Below are positions 1 to 6,114 of a stretch of DNA of 7,163 nucleotides, one piece after another. Position 1 is the stretch's first letter; the number at the start of each line of letters is the position of its first letter. The position numbers were made by a program, and so were the translations under genes. The notes below the pieces were generated by a model. The model was not told where the DNA came from. It worked only from the letters and a program-made list of their open reading frames with translations, and made no database searches. This DNA is from Dehalococcoidia bacterium (GTDB lineage Bacteria; Chloroflexota; Dehalococcoidia; Dehalococcoidales; RBG-16-60-22), in NCBI GenBank assembly GCA_013202615.1, contig JABMRL010000104.1:1-7163 (forward strand). Direction: 5' to 3'.

Positions 1-339
1 ATGTCGGTGCTCCTGCGCCTGAACCGCCGCCTGAGGATAGGAGATAACCACTTCGCCGAGATGCATTATACCGTCGGGAGCCACTACGAACCGCTCTGCT
101 TCACCACCGCTCTCTTCCTCCGACACAGTCATACAGAAGGACAGAACATCGGTCGGGTGGTCCTCACCACGATAGGTTCGATTCAGTTCCTGCACCCTTT
201 CCTGGTCGGTAATCAACATGCCCAGCTCGGCATTTGAGCCAACGCCCTGCGCTTCGAGCACCTGCTCTGCTATATGCCGAAACCAGCCGGCATCCGGGCA
301 ACCGACGAACTCCCCTTCAATGGTTAAGTTAATCTCCAT
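1..339 (-). CDS. ybeY: Endoribonuclease YbeY / 16S rRNA maturation factor, 5' part (truncated by window edge)
   Basis: YbeY is a zinc-dependent single-strand endoribonuclease that works in the cytoplasm on 16S rRNA 3'-end maturation and ribosome quality control. The reading frame runs from ATG at 339-337 to the window edge without a stop, giving 113 residues. Visible family signatures are MLITDQERVQELNRTYRGED (residues 41-60, with the conserved Arg57), PTDVLSF (62-68), and HLGEVVIS (93-100) followed by YPQAAVQAQEH. The zinc-binding HGxLHLxGYDH motif would come just after the cut, so catalytic competence cannot be judged here. There is an acidic insert (about residues 72-90) between PTDVLSF and HLGEVVIS. 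The ATG has no clear Shine-Dalgarno. No other ATG precedes it before an in-frame stop at 391-393, and the N-terminus fits the family. The gene is transcribed away from the tRNA gene. Identity is secure; only the 3' portion is missing. Confidence 0.92.
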   Translation of the reverse strand, partial: MEINLTIEGEFVGCPDAGWFRHIAEQVLEAQGVGSNAELGMLITDQERVQELNRTYRGEDHPTDVLSFCMTVSEEESGGEAERFVVAPDGIMHLGEVVISYPQAAVQAQEHRH

Positions 340-357
340 GGCCGCTATGTGCCAATC

Positions 358-387
358 ATCATAGCACAGGCTCTCATAAGCCAGCAA
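358..387 (-). promoter_or_regulatory. Candidate sigma-70-type promoter for ybeY
   Basis: Read on the minus strand there is an extended -10, TGCTATGAT (366-358, hexamer TATGAT at 363-358). It is preceded at 18 bp by TTGCTG (387-382), a weak -35 matching TTG only. Transcription would begin near 351, leaving a leader of only about 12 nt before the ybeY ATG, which fits the lack of a clear ribosome binding site. The call rests on pattern matching alone. Confidence 0.4.
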
Positions 388-404
388 ACCTCAGTCGCCG
401 GTGA

Positions 405-433
405 TTGAGCGAAGGACAAATTTATGATATATT
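405..433 (+). promoter_or_regulatory. Candidate sigma-70-type promoter for tRNA-Ser (and perhaps the miaB operon)
   Basis: TTGAGC (405-410) and TATATT (428-433) are separated by 17 bp and resemble the -35 TTGACA and -10 TATAAT boxes. The -10 lies in an almost pure A/T stretch (417-450) that stands out from the GC-rich surroundings. A start near 440 would give a short leader before the mature tRNA 5' end at 459. An overlapping TATGAT at 423-428 is an alternative -10. Confidence 0.5.
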
Positions 434-458
434 AAATATACATAAAACATGGCTCGCC

Positions 459-550
459 GGAGGGATCGCATAGTGGTCTAGTGCGGGCGCCTGCTAAGCG
501 CTTACCCTGGGGAACTGGGGTCGTGGGTTCAAATCCCACTCCCTCCGCCA
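459..550 (+). tRNA. tRNA-Ser(GCU), CCA encoded
   Basis: This is a class II tRNA reading AGC/AGU serine codons. The acceptor stem GGAGGGA (459-465) pairs with TCCCTCC (540-546), followed by discriminator G547, as expected for serine, and a genome-encoded CCA (548-550). The D stem is GCA/TGC (468-470 and 482-484). The anticodon stem GGCGC (486-490) pairs with GCGCT (498-502) around loop CTGCTAA (491-497), placing anticodon GCT at 493-495. A long variable arm (503-522) contains an ACCC/GGGT stem. The T arm is GTGGG-TTCAAAT-CCCAC (523-539). All arms fold without mismatches apart from one G-U pair, so the gene looks functional. Position 36 is U, so A37 would be expected to carry t6A rather than i6A. 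Confidence 0.97.
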
Positions 551-567
551 CGTAAACAAGTGACGCC

Positions 568-595
568 TACCCCTGAAAAGGGGTATATTATTATT
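568..595 (+). terminator. GAAA-capped hairpin after tRNA-Ser: weak terminator or leader structure of miaB
   Basis: TACCCCT (568-574) pairs perfectly with AGGGGTA (579-585) around a GAAA loop (575-578), a stable GNRA-type tetraloop. It is followed by TATTATTATT (586-595), which is T-rich but interrupted by A, so termination is probably inefficient. It could end or help process the tRNA transcript while letting some read-through into miaB. The T-rich segment also contains TATATT (584-589) with GTGACG 18 bp upstream (560-565), a weak candidate promoter for miaB. Confidence 0.45.
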
Positions 596-616
596 GAAGA
601 TAAGTTGCGGGGTAAA

Positions 617-1870
617 ATGCCTAACTATCATATCTGGACCATAGGCTGCCAGATGAACAAGGCGGAGTCAGAGCGGCTCGGCAGCCTTTTTGAGCACCTC
701 GGCTACCAAGCGACGGATACGGCCGAGAACGCTGACGTCGTCGTGCTCAATAGCTGCGTGGTGCGCCAGAGCGCGGAAAATCGCGTGGTAAACAAAATCA
801 AAGTGCTGCGGTCCTTTGCCCAGGCGCATCCGGACATTACCCTGGCCGTCACCGGCTGCCTGGTGAACTCCGATTCCACCAAACTGAAAAAAGACTTCCC
901 TCACGTAGACTATTTCTTCAAGCCGGGCGACTATCCACCTTGGCTGGAAAAGCCGGAAGCGATGGTGGCGTTACCACAAAGCCCCTCCCCGGCTACCTAT
1001 GTCTCCATCATCCAGGGATGCAATAACTTCTGCGCCTATTGCATTGTCCCCCACCGCCGCGGCCGGGAGATAAGCCGTACCATGCCGGAGATTGTCTGTG
1101 AGGTCAGGGAACTGGTAAAACGGGGGAGCAAGGAGGTAACACTGCTGGGTCAGAACGTGGACTCGTACGGCCATGACCTGCCCGACAAGCCCGACCTTGC
1201 CGACCTGCTGAAAGAGCTCAATACAGTTGATGGTTTAATACGGATACGTTTCCTGACCAACCATCCCAAAGATATGAGCAATAAGCTCATTGGCGCCATC
1301 GCCAGCCTGGGCAAGGTCTGCGAGCAGGTCAGCCTCCCAGTTCAGTCGGGCAGCGACGATATTCTAAAGCTGATGAGGCGTGGCTATAACACAACTCAAT
1401 ACCGGCGGCTGGTAAATAAAATACGGGATGCTATCCCCGGCGCGGCGCTGAGCACCGATATCATCGTCGGTTTTCCTTCTGAGACCGATTTCCAGTTCCA
1501 GGAAACGGTGCGCCTGCTCTCCGAGCTCAGGTTTGACGCTGTCCACGTGGCGGCGTATTCGCCGAGGCCGGGAACCACGGCTTCCCGTGAACTGGAAGAT
1601 GATATCCCGCCGGCAGTGAAAAAAGAACGTTTGAACACCATTGAGCAGCTCCAGGGAAAAATCGCCGCGGAAATCAACGAACATCTGCTTGGCGAAACGG
1701 TTGATATTCTGGTTGAGTCCCGGGTAAAAGGCAAATGGCAGGGAAGAACCCTCACCGGCAAGCTGGTTTTCTTCAGCGATAGTCGTGAATATACAGGACA
1801 ACTGGTAAAAATCCGGATAGAAAAGACAAGCCCGTGGTCACTACAGGGCACAGTTAGTACAGCGAAATAA
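617..1870 (+). CDS. miaB: tRNA-2-methylthio-N6-dimethylallyladenosine synthase MiaB (radical SAM methylthiotransferase)
   Basis: MiaB converts i6A37 to ms2i6A37 in tRNAs that read UNN codons, using two [4Fe-4S] clusters and SAM in the cytoplasm. The 417-residue product has the three expected parts. The N-terminal methylthiotransferase domain has Cys11 in IGCQMN, Cys47 in NSCVVR and Cys81 in VTGC, the ligands of the auxiliary cluster. The radical SAM core has [17 protein letters not shown] at about 135-151, with Cys135, Cys139 and Cys142 binding the SAM cluster. A C-terminal TRAM domain occupies about 355-415. The GCQMN wording favours MiaB over the t6A enzyme MtaB. The ATG at 617 is preferred over an in-frame GTG at 560: the 19-residue extension is not family-like, it begins within 10 bp of the tRNA end, and it spans the hairpin at 568-585. 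A weak GCGGGG (607-612) precedes the ATG. It heads the miaB-yajC-nadB-nadC run. Confidence 0.93.
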   Translation: MPNYHIWTIGCQMNKAESERLGSLFEHLGYQATDTAENADVVVLNSCVVRQSAENRVVNKIKVLRSFAQAHPDITLAVTGCLVNSDSTKLKKDFPHVDYFFKPGDYPPWLEKPEAMVALPQSPSPATYVSIIQGCNNFCAYCIVPHRRGREISRTMPEIVCEVRELVKRGSKEVTLLGQNVDSYGHDLPDKPDLADLLKELNTVDGLIRIRFLTNHPKDMSNKLIGAIASLGKVCEQVSLPVQSGSDDILKLMRRGYNTTQYRRLVNKIRDAIPGAALSTDIIVGFPSETDFQFQETVRLLSELRFDAVHVAAYSPRPGTTASRELEDDIPPAVKKERLNTIEQLQGKIAAEINEHLLGETVDILVESRVKGKWQGRTLTGKLVFFSDSREYTGQLVKIRIEKTSPWSLQGTVSTAK

Positions 1871-1879
1871 GGAGGCAAA

Positions 1880-2239
1880 ATGTTGAAGTATGGTCTGATG
1901 ACAGGTATCATGGTCACATTTCTGGCGGCGCTCAGCGGCTGCGTGACACCGCCGGCAGGAGCTGAGGAAGGCGGTGGCTTCGATTGGACACTTATTATCT
2001 TCGTCGTCCTGCTGGTAGCCATCTTCTATTTTCTCATTATTCGACCACAGCGCCGGCAGCAGAAAAAACACCAGGAACTGATGCAGGAGATGAAACGCGG
2101 CGATAAGGTTGTCACCAGCGGCGGCATCTTCGGCGTTGTAGAGAGCCTGAGCGACGACAGCGTCGTTTTGAAGATTGAATCGGGAGCGACCATCCGTATT
2201 TCCCGAAGCAGCATTGCCGACCAACGCCAAGAGCAGTAG
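1880..2239 (+). CDS. yajC: Preprotein translocase accessory subunit YajC, with lipoprotein-like N-terminus
   Basis: YajC is a small membrane protein that associates with SecDF and the SecYEG translocon. This 119-residue protein starts at ATG 1880 behind a strong GGAGG (1871-1875), 9 bp after miaB. The family core is clear: a transmembrane segment at about 36-54 (WTLIIFVVLLVAIFYFLIIRP), the RPQRRQQKKHQELM basic stretch, then KRGDKVVTSGGIFGVVESL and a short beta-rich tail. An extra hydrophobic N-terminal segment (residues 6-20) ends in LSGC at 18-21, a good lipobox, followed by a Pro/Gly/Glu linker. That suggests signal peptidase II cleavage and lipidation at Cys21, whereas typical YajC has only the one N-terminal membrane helix. 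The neighbours are also unusual, since yajC normally lies with tgt and secDF. The family call is firm; lipidation is inferred. Confidence 0.9.
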   Translation: MLKYGLMTGIMVTFLAALSGCVTPPAGAEEGGGFDWTLIIFVVLLVAIFYFLIIRPQRRQQKKHQELMQEMKRGDKVVTSGGIFGVVESLSDDSVVLKIESGATIRISRSSIADQRQEQ

Positions 2240-2242
2240 CAC

Positions 2243-3787
2243 ATGAAGCGCTATGACTACATAATAGTGGGCAGCGGTATCGCCGGCCTGTATACGGCGC
2301 TACTTGCCAGAGAGCAGAGCAGCGTGCTGGTGATAACCAAGGGCAGCATTGAGGACTGCAATACCAGGCACGCCCAGGGAGGTATCGCTGCCGCTATCGG
2401 TCGGGATGATTCCCCGGACCTGCACTACAAAGACACCATCGCGGTCGGAAATGGACTGTGCGATGAGGAGGCGGTGCGAATTCTGGTCGAGGAAGCCCCG
2501 TCCCGCATTGCGGAACTGGTGAATTTCGGTGTTCCCTTTGACACGCTGAATGGCAGGGTCGCCCTCGCCCTCGAAGCTGCCCACAGCGTTCCCCGCATTC
2601 TGCATGCTGGCGGCGATGCTACCGGCGAGCATATTGAGGTTACTCTCAGCAAACGGGTGCGTGCTGCCAGAATTCCAGTGCTTGAAGACAGCCAGGCCAT
2701 GGAAATTATACTGGAAAAGAAAGCTGTCACCGGCATTAACGTGCTGGACTGCCGCACGGGCTCTACGGAGATATTTGAATGCCGACACCTCATTCTCACC
2801 ACCGGCGGTGCCGGGCAACTTTTCAAATTCAACACCAACTCTGATATCGCCACCGGGGATGGCATCGCACTTGCCTTCAAGGTGGGTGCCGAGATTATGG
2901 ATATGGAATTTTTTCAGTTCCATCCCACCGCCCTGCACCTTCCGGGAGTGACGCCTTTCCTTATTTCGGAAGCGGTCAGGGGTGAGGGCGGTATCCTGCG
3001 CAACGCCGAAGGGCACCGGTTCATGCCCGACTACGCTCCGCAGGGCGACCTGGCACCGCGGGACGTGGTGGCACGCAGTATTATCTACGAGATGAGTAAG
3101 ACGGGTTCAGACCGGGTCTACCTTGATGTCACCCACATCTCCGCCGACGTTATCACCACCCGCTTCCCTCATATCTACCGCTTCTGCCTCGACCATGGCC
3201 TTGATATCACAAAGGAGCCAGTGCCAGTGGCGCCGGCCGCCCACTATATGATGGGCGGCATCAAGACCAATAGCTGGGGTGAAACGAACGTGCCCGGACT
3301 ATTCGCCACCGGCGAAACCGCCTGCACCGGCGTGCACGGGGCAAACCGGCTGGCCTCCAACTCCATGCTGGAGGTGGTCGTCTTCAGCAAGCGTATCATG
3401 GAAAGAACTGCTGAAGAGTCCGAAACAGGTTCATCCATCACTCCTGAACGTCAGGAGGTACCCCTGAAACTGAGTCAGAGAAAACCTGCGGGCTCAGTCA
3501 AGGCGCCCGGCTTTGCCAGCCTGCAGCAACTCATCTGGAATAACGTTGGTGTGATGCGCGACCGTGATGGCCTGTCCAGGGCGGCCAACACTCTGGCGGC
3601 GTGGCAGCAAACACTGCCACCACCCACGGACCGCCCTTCCCATGAGCTACACAACCTGGTGCTGACCGGTCGGTTGATTACCGAGGCGGCACTGCGACGG
3701 GAGGAGAGTCGCGGTGCGCATTTTCGCTCCGATTTTCCCCAGACATCCGCTGACTGGCAGCGCCATATAGTCTTTACCGCGGAGTAA
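2243..3787 (+). CDS. nadB: L-aspartate oxidase NadB
   Basis: NadB is an FAD enzyme that oxidises L-aspartate to iminoaspartate, the first step of de novo NAD synthesis, passing electrons to oxygen or fumarate. The 514-residue protein opens with the FAD-binding GSGIAG (10-15) and NTRHAQGGIAAA (40-51), with a late TTGGAG and TGDG segment. Residues corresponding to the E. coli active site line up without gaps at a constant offset of 17: His227 (FHPTAL), Glu243 (EAVRGEGG), Arg273 (APRDVVAR), His334 (HYMMGG) and Arg369 (ANRLASNS). The C-terminal helical domain shared with fumarate reductase flavoproteins covers about 425-510. Fumarate reductase or succinate dehydrogenase flavoprotein is the main alternative, but length, motifs and the following nadC favour NadB. 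It starts 3 bp after yajC, with only a weak GAG-type site inside the yajC end, suggesting translational coupling. NadA is not nearby. Confidence 0.95.
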   Translation: MKRYDYIIVGSGIAGLYTALLAREQSSVLVITKGSIEDCNTRHAQGGIAAAIGRDDSPDLHYKDTIAVGNGLCDEEAVRILVEEAPSRIAELVNFGVPFDTLNGRVALALEAAHSVPRILHAGGDATGEHIEVTLSKRVRAARIPVLEDSQAMEIILEKKAVTGINVLDCRTGSTEIFECRHLILTTGGAGQLFKFNTNSDIATGDGIALAFKVGAEIMDMEFFQFHPTALHLPGVTPFLISEAVRGEGGILRNAEGHRFMPDYAPQGDLAPRDVVARSIIYEMSKTGSDRVYLDVTHISADVITTRFPHIYRFCLDHGLDITKEPVPVAPAAHYMMGGIKTNSWGETNVPGLFATGETACTGVHGANRLASNSMLEVVVFSKRIMERTAEESETGSSITPERQEVPLKLSQRKPAGSVKAPGFASLQQLIWNNVGVMRDRDGLSRAANTLAAWQQTLPPPTDRPSHELHNLVLTGRLITEAALRREESRGAHFRSDFPQTSADWQRHIVFTAE

Positions 3788-3804
3788 CCAAAAAGGGTAA
3801 GAAG

Positions 3805-4689
3805 ATGAAGAAAACGCCAGCACTGGAAGAACAGATAGCTGCCATCATTGACCTTGCCCTGGCGGAGGACCTGGGGCGTGGCGATGTCACCAGCGAGATA
3901 CTGATTCCGCCAGAGCTCAAGGGCAGAGCCACCATATCGGCCAAAGAAGCCGGTATCATGGCCGGAGTAGAGATAGCCAGAAAGGTCTTTCTCCGGGTTG
4001 ACCCTTCGATTTCATTCTCCATATTGAGCAAAGACGGAACAGCCGTCAAGCCCGGCGATAAAATCGCTGAGGTCGGCGGCAGGGTAATCAGCATCCTTAA
4101 TGCCGAACGCACGGCGCTCAACTTCCTGCAGCGTCTCAGCGGCATTGCCTCGCTGACGGCGCAATATACCGCTGAAATGCACGGCCTGAAGACGTACATC
4201 GCCGATACCAGGAAAACCACCCCCGGCCTCCGCCGACTGGAAAAGCATGCCGTGAGCATGGGCGGAGGCAGGAACCACCGCTTCCACCTCGGTGATGGCA
4301 TACTGATTAAGGACAATCACCTCGCGGCGCTACGCGCCACGGGAATGAATCTGAAAGATATCGTCGCCAGAGCAAAGAAAAACGCTCCCCACGGACTCAA
4401 GGTTGAAGTTGAGGTCGATACTGTTCCGGAAGCGATGGAAGCCGCTGAAGCCGGCGCCGATATCATCATGCTGGACAACATGAGCCCCAAAGAAATGCGC
4501 CAGGTAACGAAATCGCTGAAAAGCAAGGTAAATATCGAAGCCTCAGGGGGAATAAATCTTTCCAATGTCCGTCAGGCCGCACTGACCGGCGTGGACTTCA
4601 TCTCCATAGGAGCTCTCACTCATTCACCGAAGGCGCTGGATGTCAGCCTCGAGTTTGACCCGGATTCTTTCAAGCTAGCCTTTCTTTAA
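3805..4689 (+). CDS. nadC: Nicotinate-nucleotide pyrophosphorylase (carboxylating), quinolinate phosphoribosyltransferase NadC
   Basis: NadC joins quinolinate and PRPP to give nicotinate mononucleotide, CO2 and pyrophosphate, the committed step to NAD. The protein is 294 residues, normal for the family. The N-terminal domain has LAEDLGRGDVTSE (19-31) and a lipoyl-like VKPGDKIAEVGG. Next comes ERTALNFLQRLSGIA (101-115), then TRKTTPGLRRLEKHAV (135-150) and GGGRNHR, whose basic residues bind quinolinate and PRPP. ILIKDNH (166-172), VEVEV (200-204), IMLDNM (221-226) and EASGGI complete the barrel active site. Every expected catalytic motif is present. It lies 17 bp after nadB with AAGGGTAAGAAG just before the ATG. 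Its last 15 bp overlap the end of the opposing methyltransferase gene. No terminator hairpin is visible beyond its stop. Confidence 0.96.
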   Translation: MKKTPALEEQIAAIIDLALAEDLGRGDVTSEILIPPELKGRATISAKEAGIMAGVEIARKVFLRVDPSISFSILSKDGTAVKPGDKIAEVGGRVISILNAERTALNFLQRLSGIASLTAQYTAEMHGLKTYIADTRKTTPGLRRLEKHAVSMGGGRNHRFHLGDGILIKDNHLAALRATGMNLKDIVARAKKNAPHGLKVEVEVDTVPEAMEAAEAGADIIMLDNMSPKEMRQVTKSLKSKVNIEASGGINLSNVRQAALTGVDFISIGALTHSPKALDVSLEFDPDSFKLAFL

Positions 4690-5265
4690 AGCCCGGCAAA
4701 GATAATTTTCACAGTTGTCTTCTATCACGATGTCGGCGAAACCAGCCTCTGACAGCATCTCGCGCATTTCCCACTCTTCGGGGATAACGTCATGGGCCAC
4801 CTCAGGAATACCATTATGTATCCCGTTTATCGCTTCCCGGCTTGAAGAATGGCAGATGAAGAGGCGACCGCCCCTTTTAACCACGCGGCATATTTCCGCG
4901 AGCGCCTTTTCTTTATCCTGAAAATGCGGAAAACTGGAGTAGCAGACCACGCTATCAACCGATGCCTCAAGCAGAGGAATATGGGCGACATCGGCATTCA
5001 GGTAGGCCACCGCCCCGTTGAAGCCCTTCGCCCTGGCCCGGTGCAGCATTTCCTCGGCGATATCAAGAGCCAGAATCTTCCCTTCGCAACCTATACTGTG
5101 CAGCATATAAGGAATGAAGACACCGGTACCGGTACCGATATCCAGAACCATTGAGCCCGGCCTGATGTCCAGTCGCTCCGCCATCTGCATCAGCTTGGAC
5201 TGGTCTTTTTCGGCAGCGATTTCATCCCAAATTGCCGCCTTGCCATTGAAATAGGTCCTAATCAT
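4675..5265 (-). CDS. Class I SAM-dependent methyltransferase linked to a metal transporter (substrate unknown)
   Basis: This is a 196-residue Rossmann-fold methyltransferase of the UbiE/Methyltransf_11 type. Motif I is VLDIGTGTG (40-48), the acidic end of strand 2 is LALDIAEEML (65-74), and LNADVAHIPL (89-98) and VVCYSSFPHF (106-115) supply the next SAM-pocket loops. RVVKRGGRLFICHSS (127-141) is the usual post-motif III region. The C-terminal third is rich in possible metal ligands: Cys138-His139, His150, His158-Asp159, Cys185 and Cys190. The start is ATG 5265, behind GGAGG (5276-5272) with 6 nt spacing; the frame stays open further upstream, but that part only shadows the permease gene. It overlaps the permease end by 8 bp, indicating translational coupling and a link to metal uptake or to a metal-dependent product. 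The substrate cannot be told from sequence. Confidence 0.85.
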   Translation of the reverse strand: MIRTYFNGKAAIWDEIAAEKDQSKLMQMAERLDIRPGSMVLDIGTGTGVFIPYMLHSIGCEGKILALDIAEEMLHRARAKGFNGAVAYLNADVAHIPLLEASVDSVVCYSSFPHFQDKEKALAEICRVVKRGGRLFICHSSSREAINGIHNGIPEVAHDVIPEEWEMREMLSEAGFADIVIEDNCENYLCRALKKG

Positions 5266-6103
5266 GGCTCGCCTCCGCAAGCGTATTTGTCTTCCAGCCT
5301 TTAACCCGGCGCTTGGGCGAGAAAACGGCTGCCAAGAAGAAGATAACCGAGGAAGTAACCACAATGGTGGCACCGCTGGGGATGTTGAACACATAGGAAA
5401 ACAGCAGTCCCATCCAGCCCGATAGCACACCGAAACCGGCCGAGAGCAAAAACATCTTCTTCATGCTGTAGGTAAGCTGGTAGGCCGCCGCGGCCGGGTT
5501 AAGTATCAGGCTGAAGATGAGAATACCGCCAATGGAGCGCAGGGTGGCGGTAATGGTAGCGCCGGTCAAAAACAGGATGCCGTATAATATGGCTGTAGCC
5601 GGGATGCCCACCGAAAGCGCCATACCGCGGTTAAAAATGGTCGCCTGTATCTCTTTATAGAAGGCAATTATCAAACCCACCACCAGAATAGCCACGATGG
5701 CCAGCAAGATAACATCGCCGCGGGTATTGGTGAGGATGCTGCCCCAGAGCAGCTCCATCGCTCCCGATTTGGTGCCCGGCATCAAGCCCATGAAAAGGAA
5801 CGCCAGCCCTAGCATGAGGGAAAAAATTACCCCTACCGAGGTTTCGGGGCTCAACTCCCCGCGGTCGGCCAGAGGTCCGACTACTGCCGCAGCCAGCAGG
5901 CTGAAGGCAAAAGCCCCGATTAATGGATTGAAGCCCAGCCACAGGCCAAGCAGCGCGCCGGCAAAGGCAGCGTGCGACATGCACACCCCTATAAACGGCA
6001 TGTGCATCAGCACCACGAAAACTCCGATGCTGCTGCAGGCAATGCCGCCCAGAAAGGCGGTAAGGATAGCGTTCTGCATGAACTGGTATTCAAAAATAGA
6101 CAA
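5258..6103 (-). CDS. Metal ABC transporter permease, ABC-3 family (ZnuB/MntB-like)
   Basis: This is the membrane subunit of a cluster 9 (Zn/Mn/Fe) ABC importer, 281 residues, the usual size. Hydrophobic segments lie at about 11-33, 45-58, 60-78, 88-108, 130-149, 168-186, 192-210, 217-237 and 245-262. Family signatures include FMQNAILTAFLGGIACSSIG (8-27), MPFIGVCMSHAAFAG (35-49) and MELLWGSIL (116-124). The start is TTG at 6103-6101: the in-frame codon three upstream (6112-6110) is a TAG stop, AGG motifs (GAGGTAGG) sit just before the TTG, and the conserved EYQF stretch precedes the next Met (codon 9, position 6079). It follows the ATPase by 11 bp. Metal specificity (zinc, manganese or iron) cannot be decided from the permease. 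Confidence 0.93.
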   Translation of the reverse strand: MSIFEYQFMQNAILTAFLGGIACSSIGVFVVLMHMPFIGVCMSHAAFAGALLGLWLGFNPLIGAFAFSLLAAAVVGPLADRGELSPETSVGVIFSLMLGLAFLFMGLMPGTKSGAMELLWGSILTNTRGDVILLAIVAILVVGLIIAFYKEIQATIFNRGMALSVGIPATAILYGILFLTGATITATLRSIGGILIFSLILNPAAAAYQLTYSMKKMFLLSAGFGVLSGWMGLLFSYVFNIPSGATIVVTSSVIFFLAAVFSPKRRVKGWKTNTLAEASHD

Positions 6104-6114
6104 CTCGACCTACC

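Noticed and set aside
1..237. Plus-strand reading frame of 78 codons at the left edge
   Set aside because: It is the antisense shadow of ybeY, whose minus-strand translation carries clear family motifs.
560..616. GTG-initiated N-terminal extension of MiaB
   Set aside because: It begins within 10 bp of the tRNA end, runs through a hairpin, lacks a ribosome site and does not look like MiaB; ATG at 617 is preferred.
1396..2022. Minus-strand frame (208 codons) opposite miaB and yajC
   Set aside because: It spans two well-supported genes, is low in complexity (Ser/Thr/Arg-rich) and has no family features.
2300..3016. Long minus-strand frame (238 codons) opposite nadB
   Set aside because: It shows no recognisable domain and lies wholly inside a strongly supported NadB gene; open antisense frames are common in GC-rich coding DNA.
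5122..5138. Tandem repeat-like accggt units
   Set aside because: They encode the Gly-Thr-Gly-Thr-Gly of the SAM-binding motif I, so the repetition is coding, not a repeat element.
5266..5430. Upstream extension of the methyltransferase by 55 codons
   Set aside because: It overlaps the permease in another frame and is Trp/Cys/Arg-rich; ATG 5265 has a strong GGAGG and starts at the family-like N-terminus.
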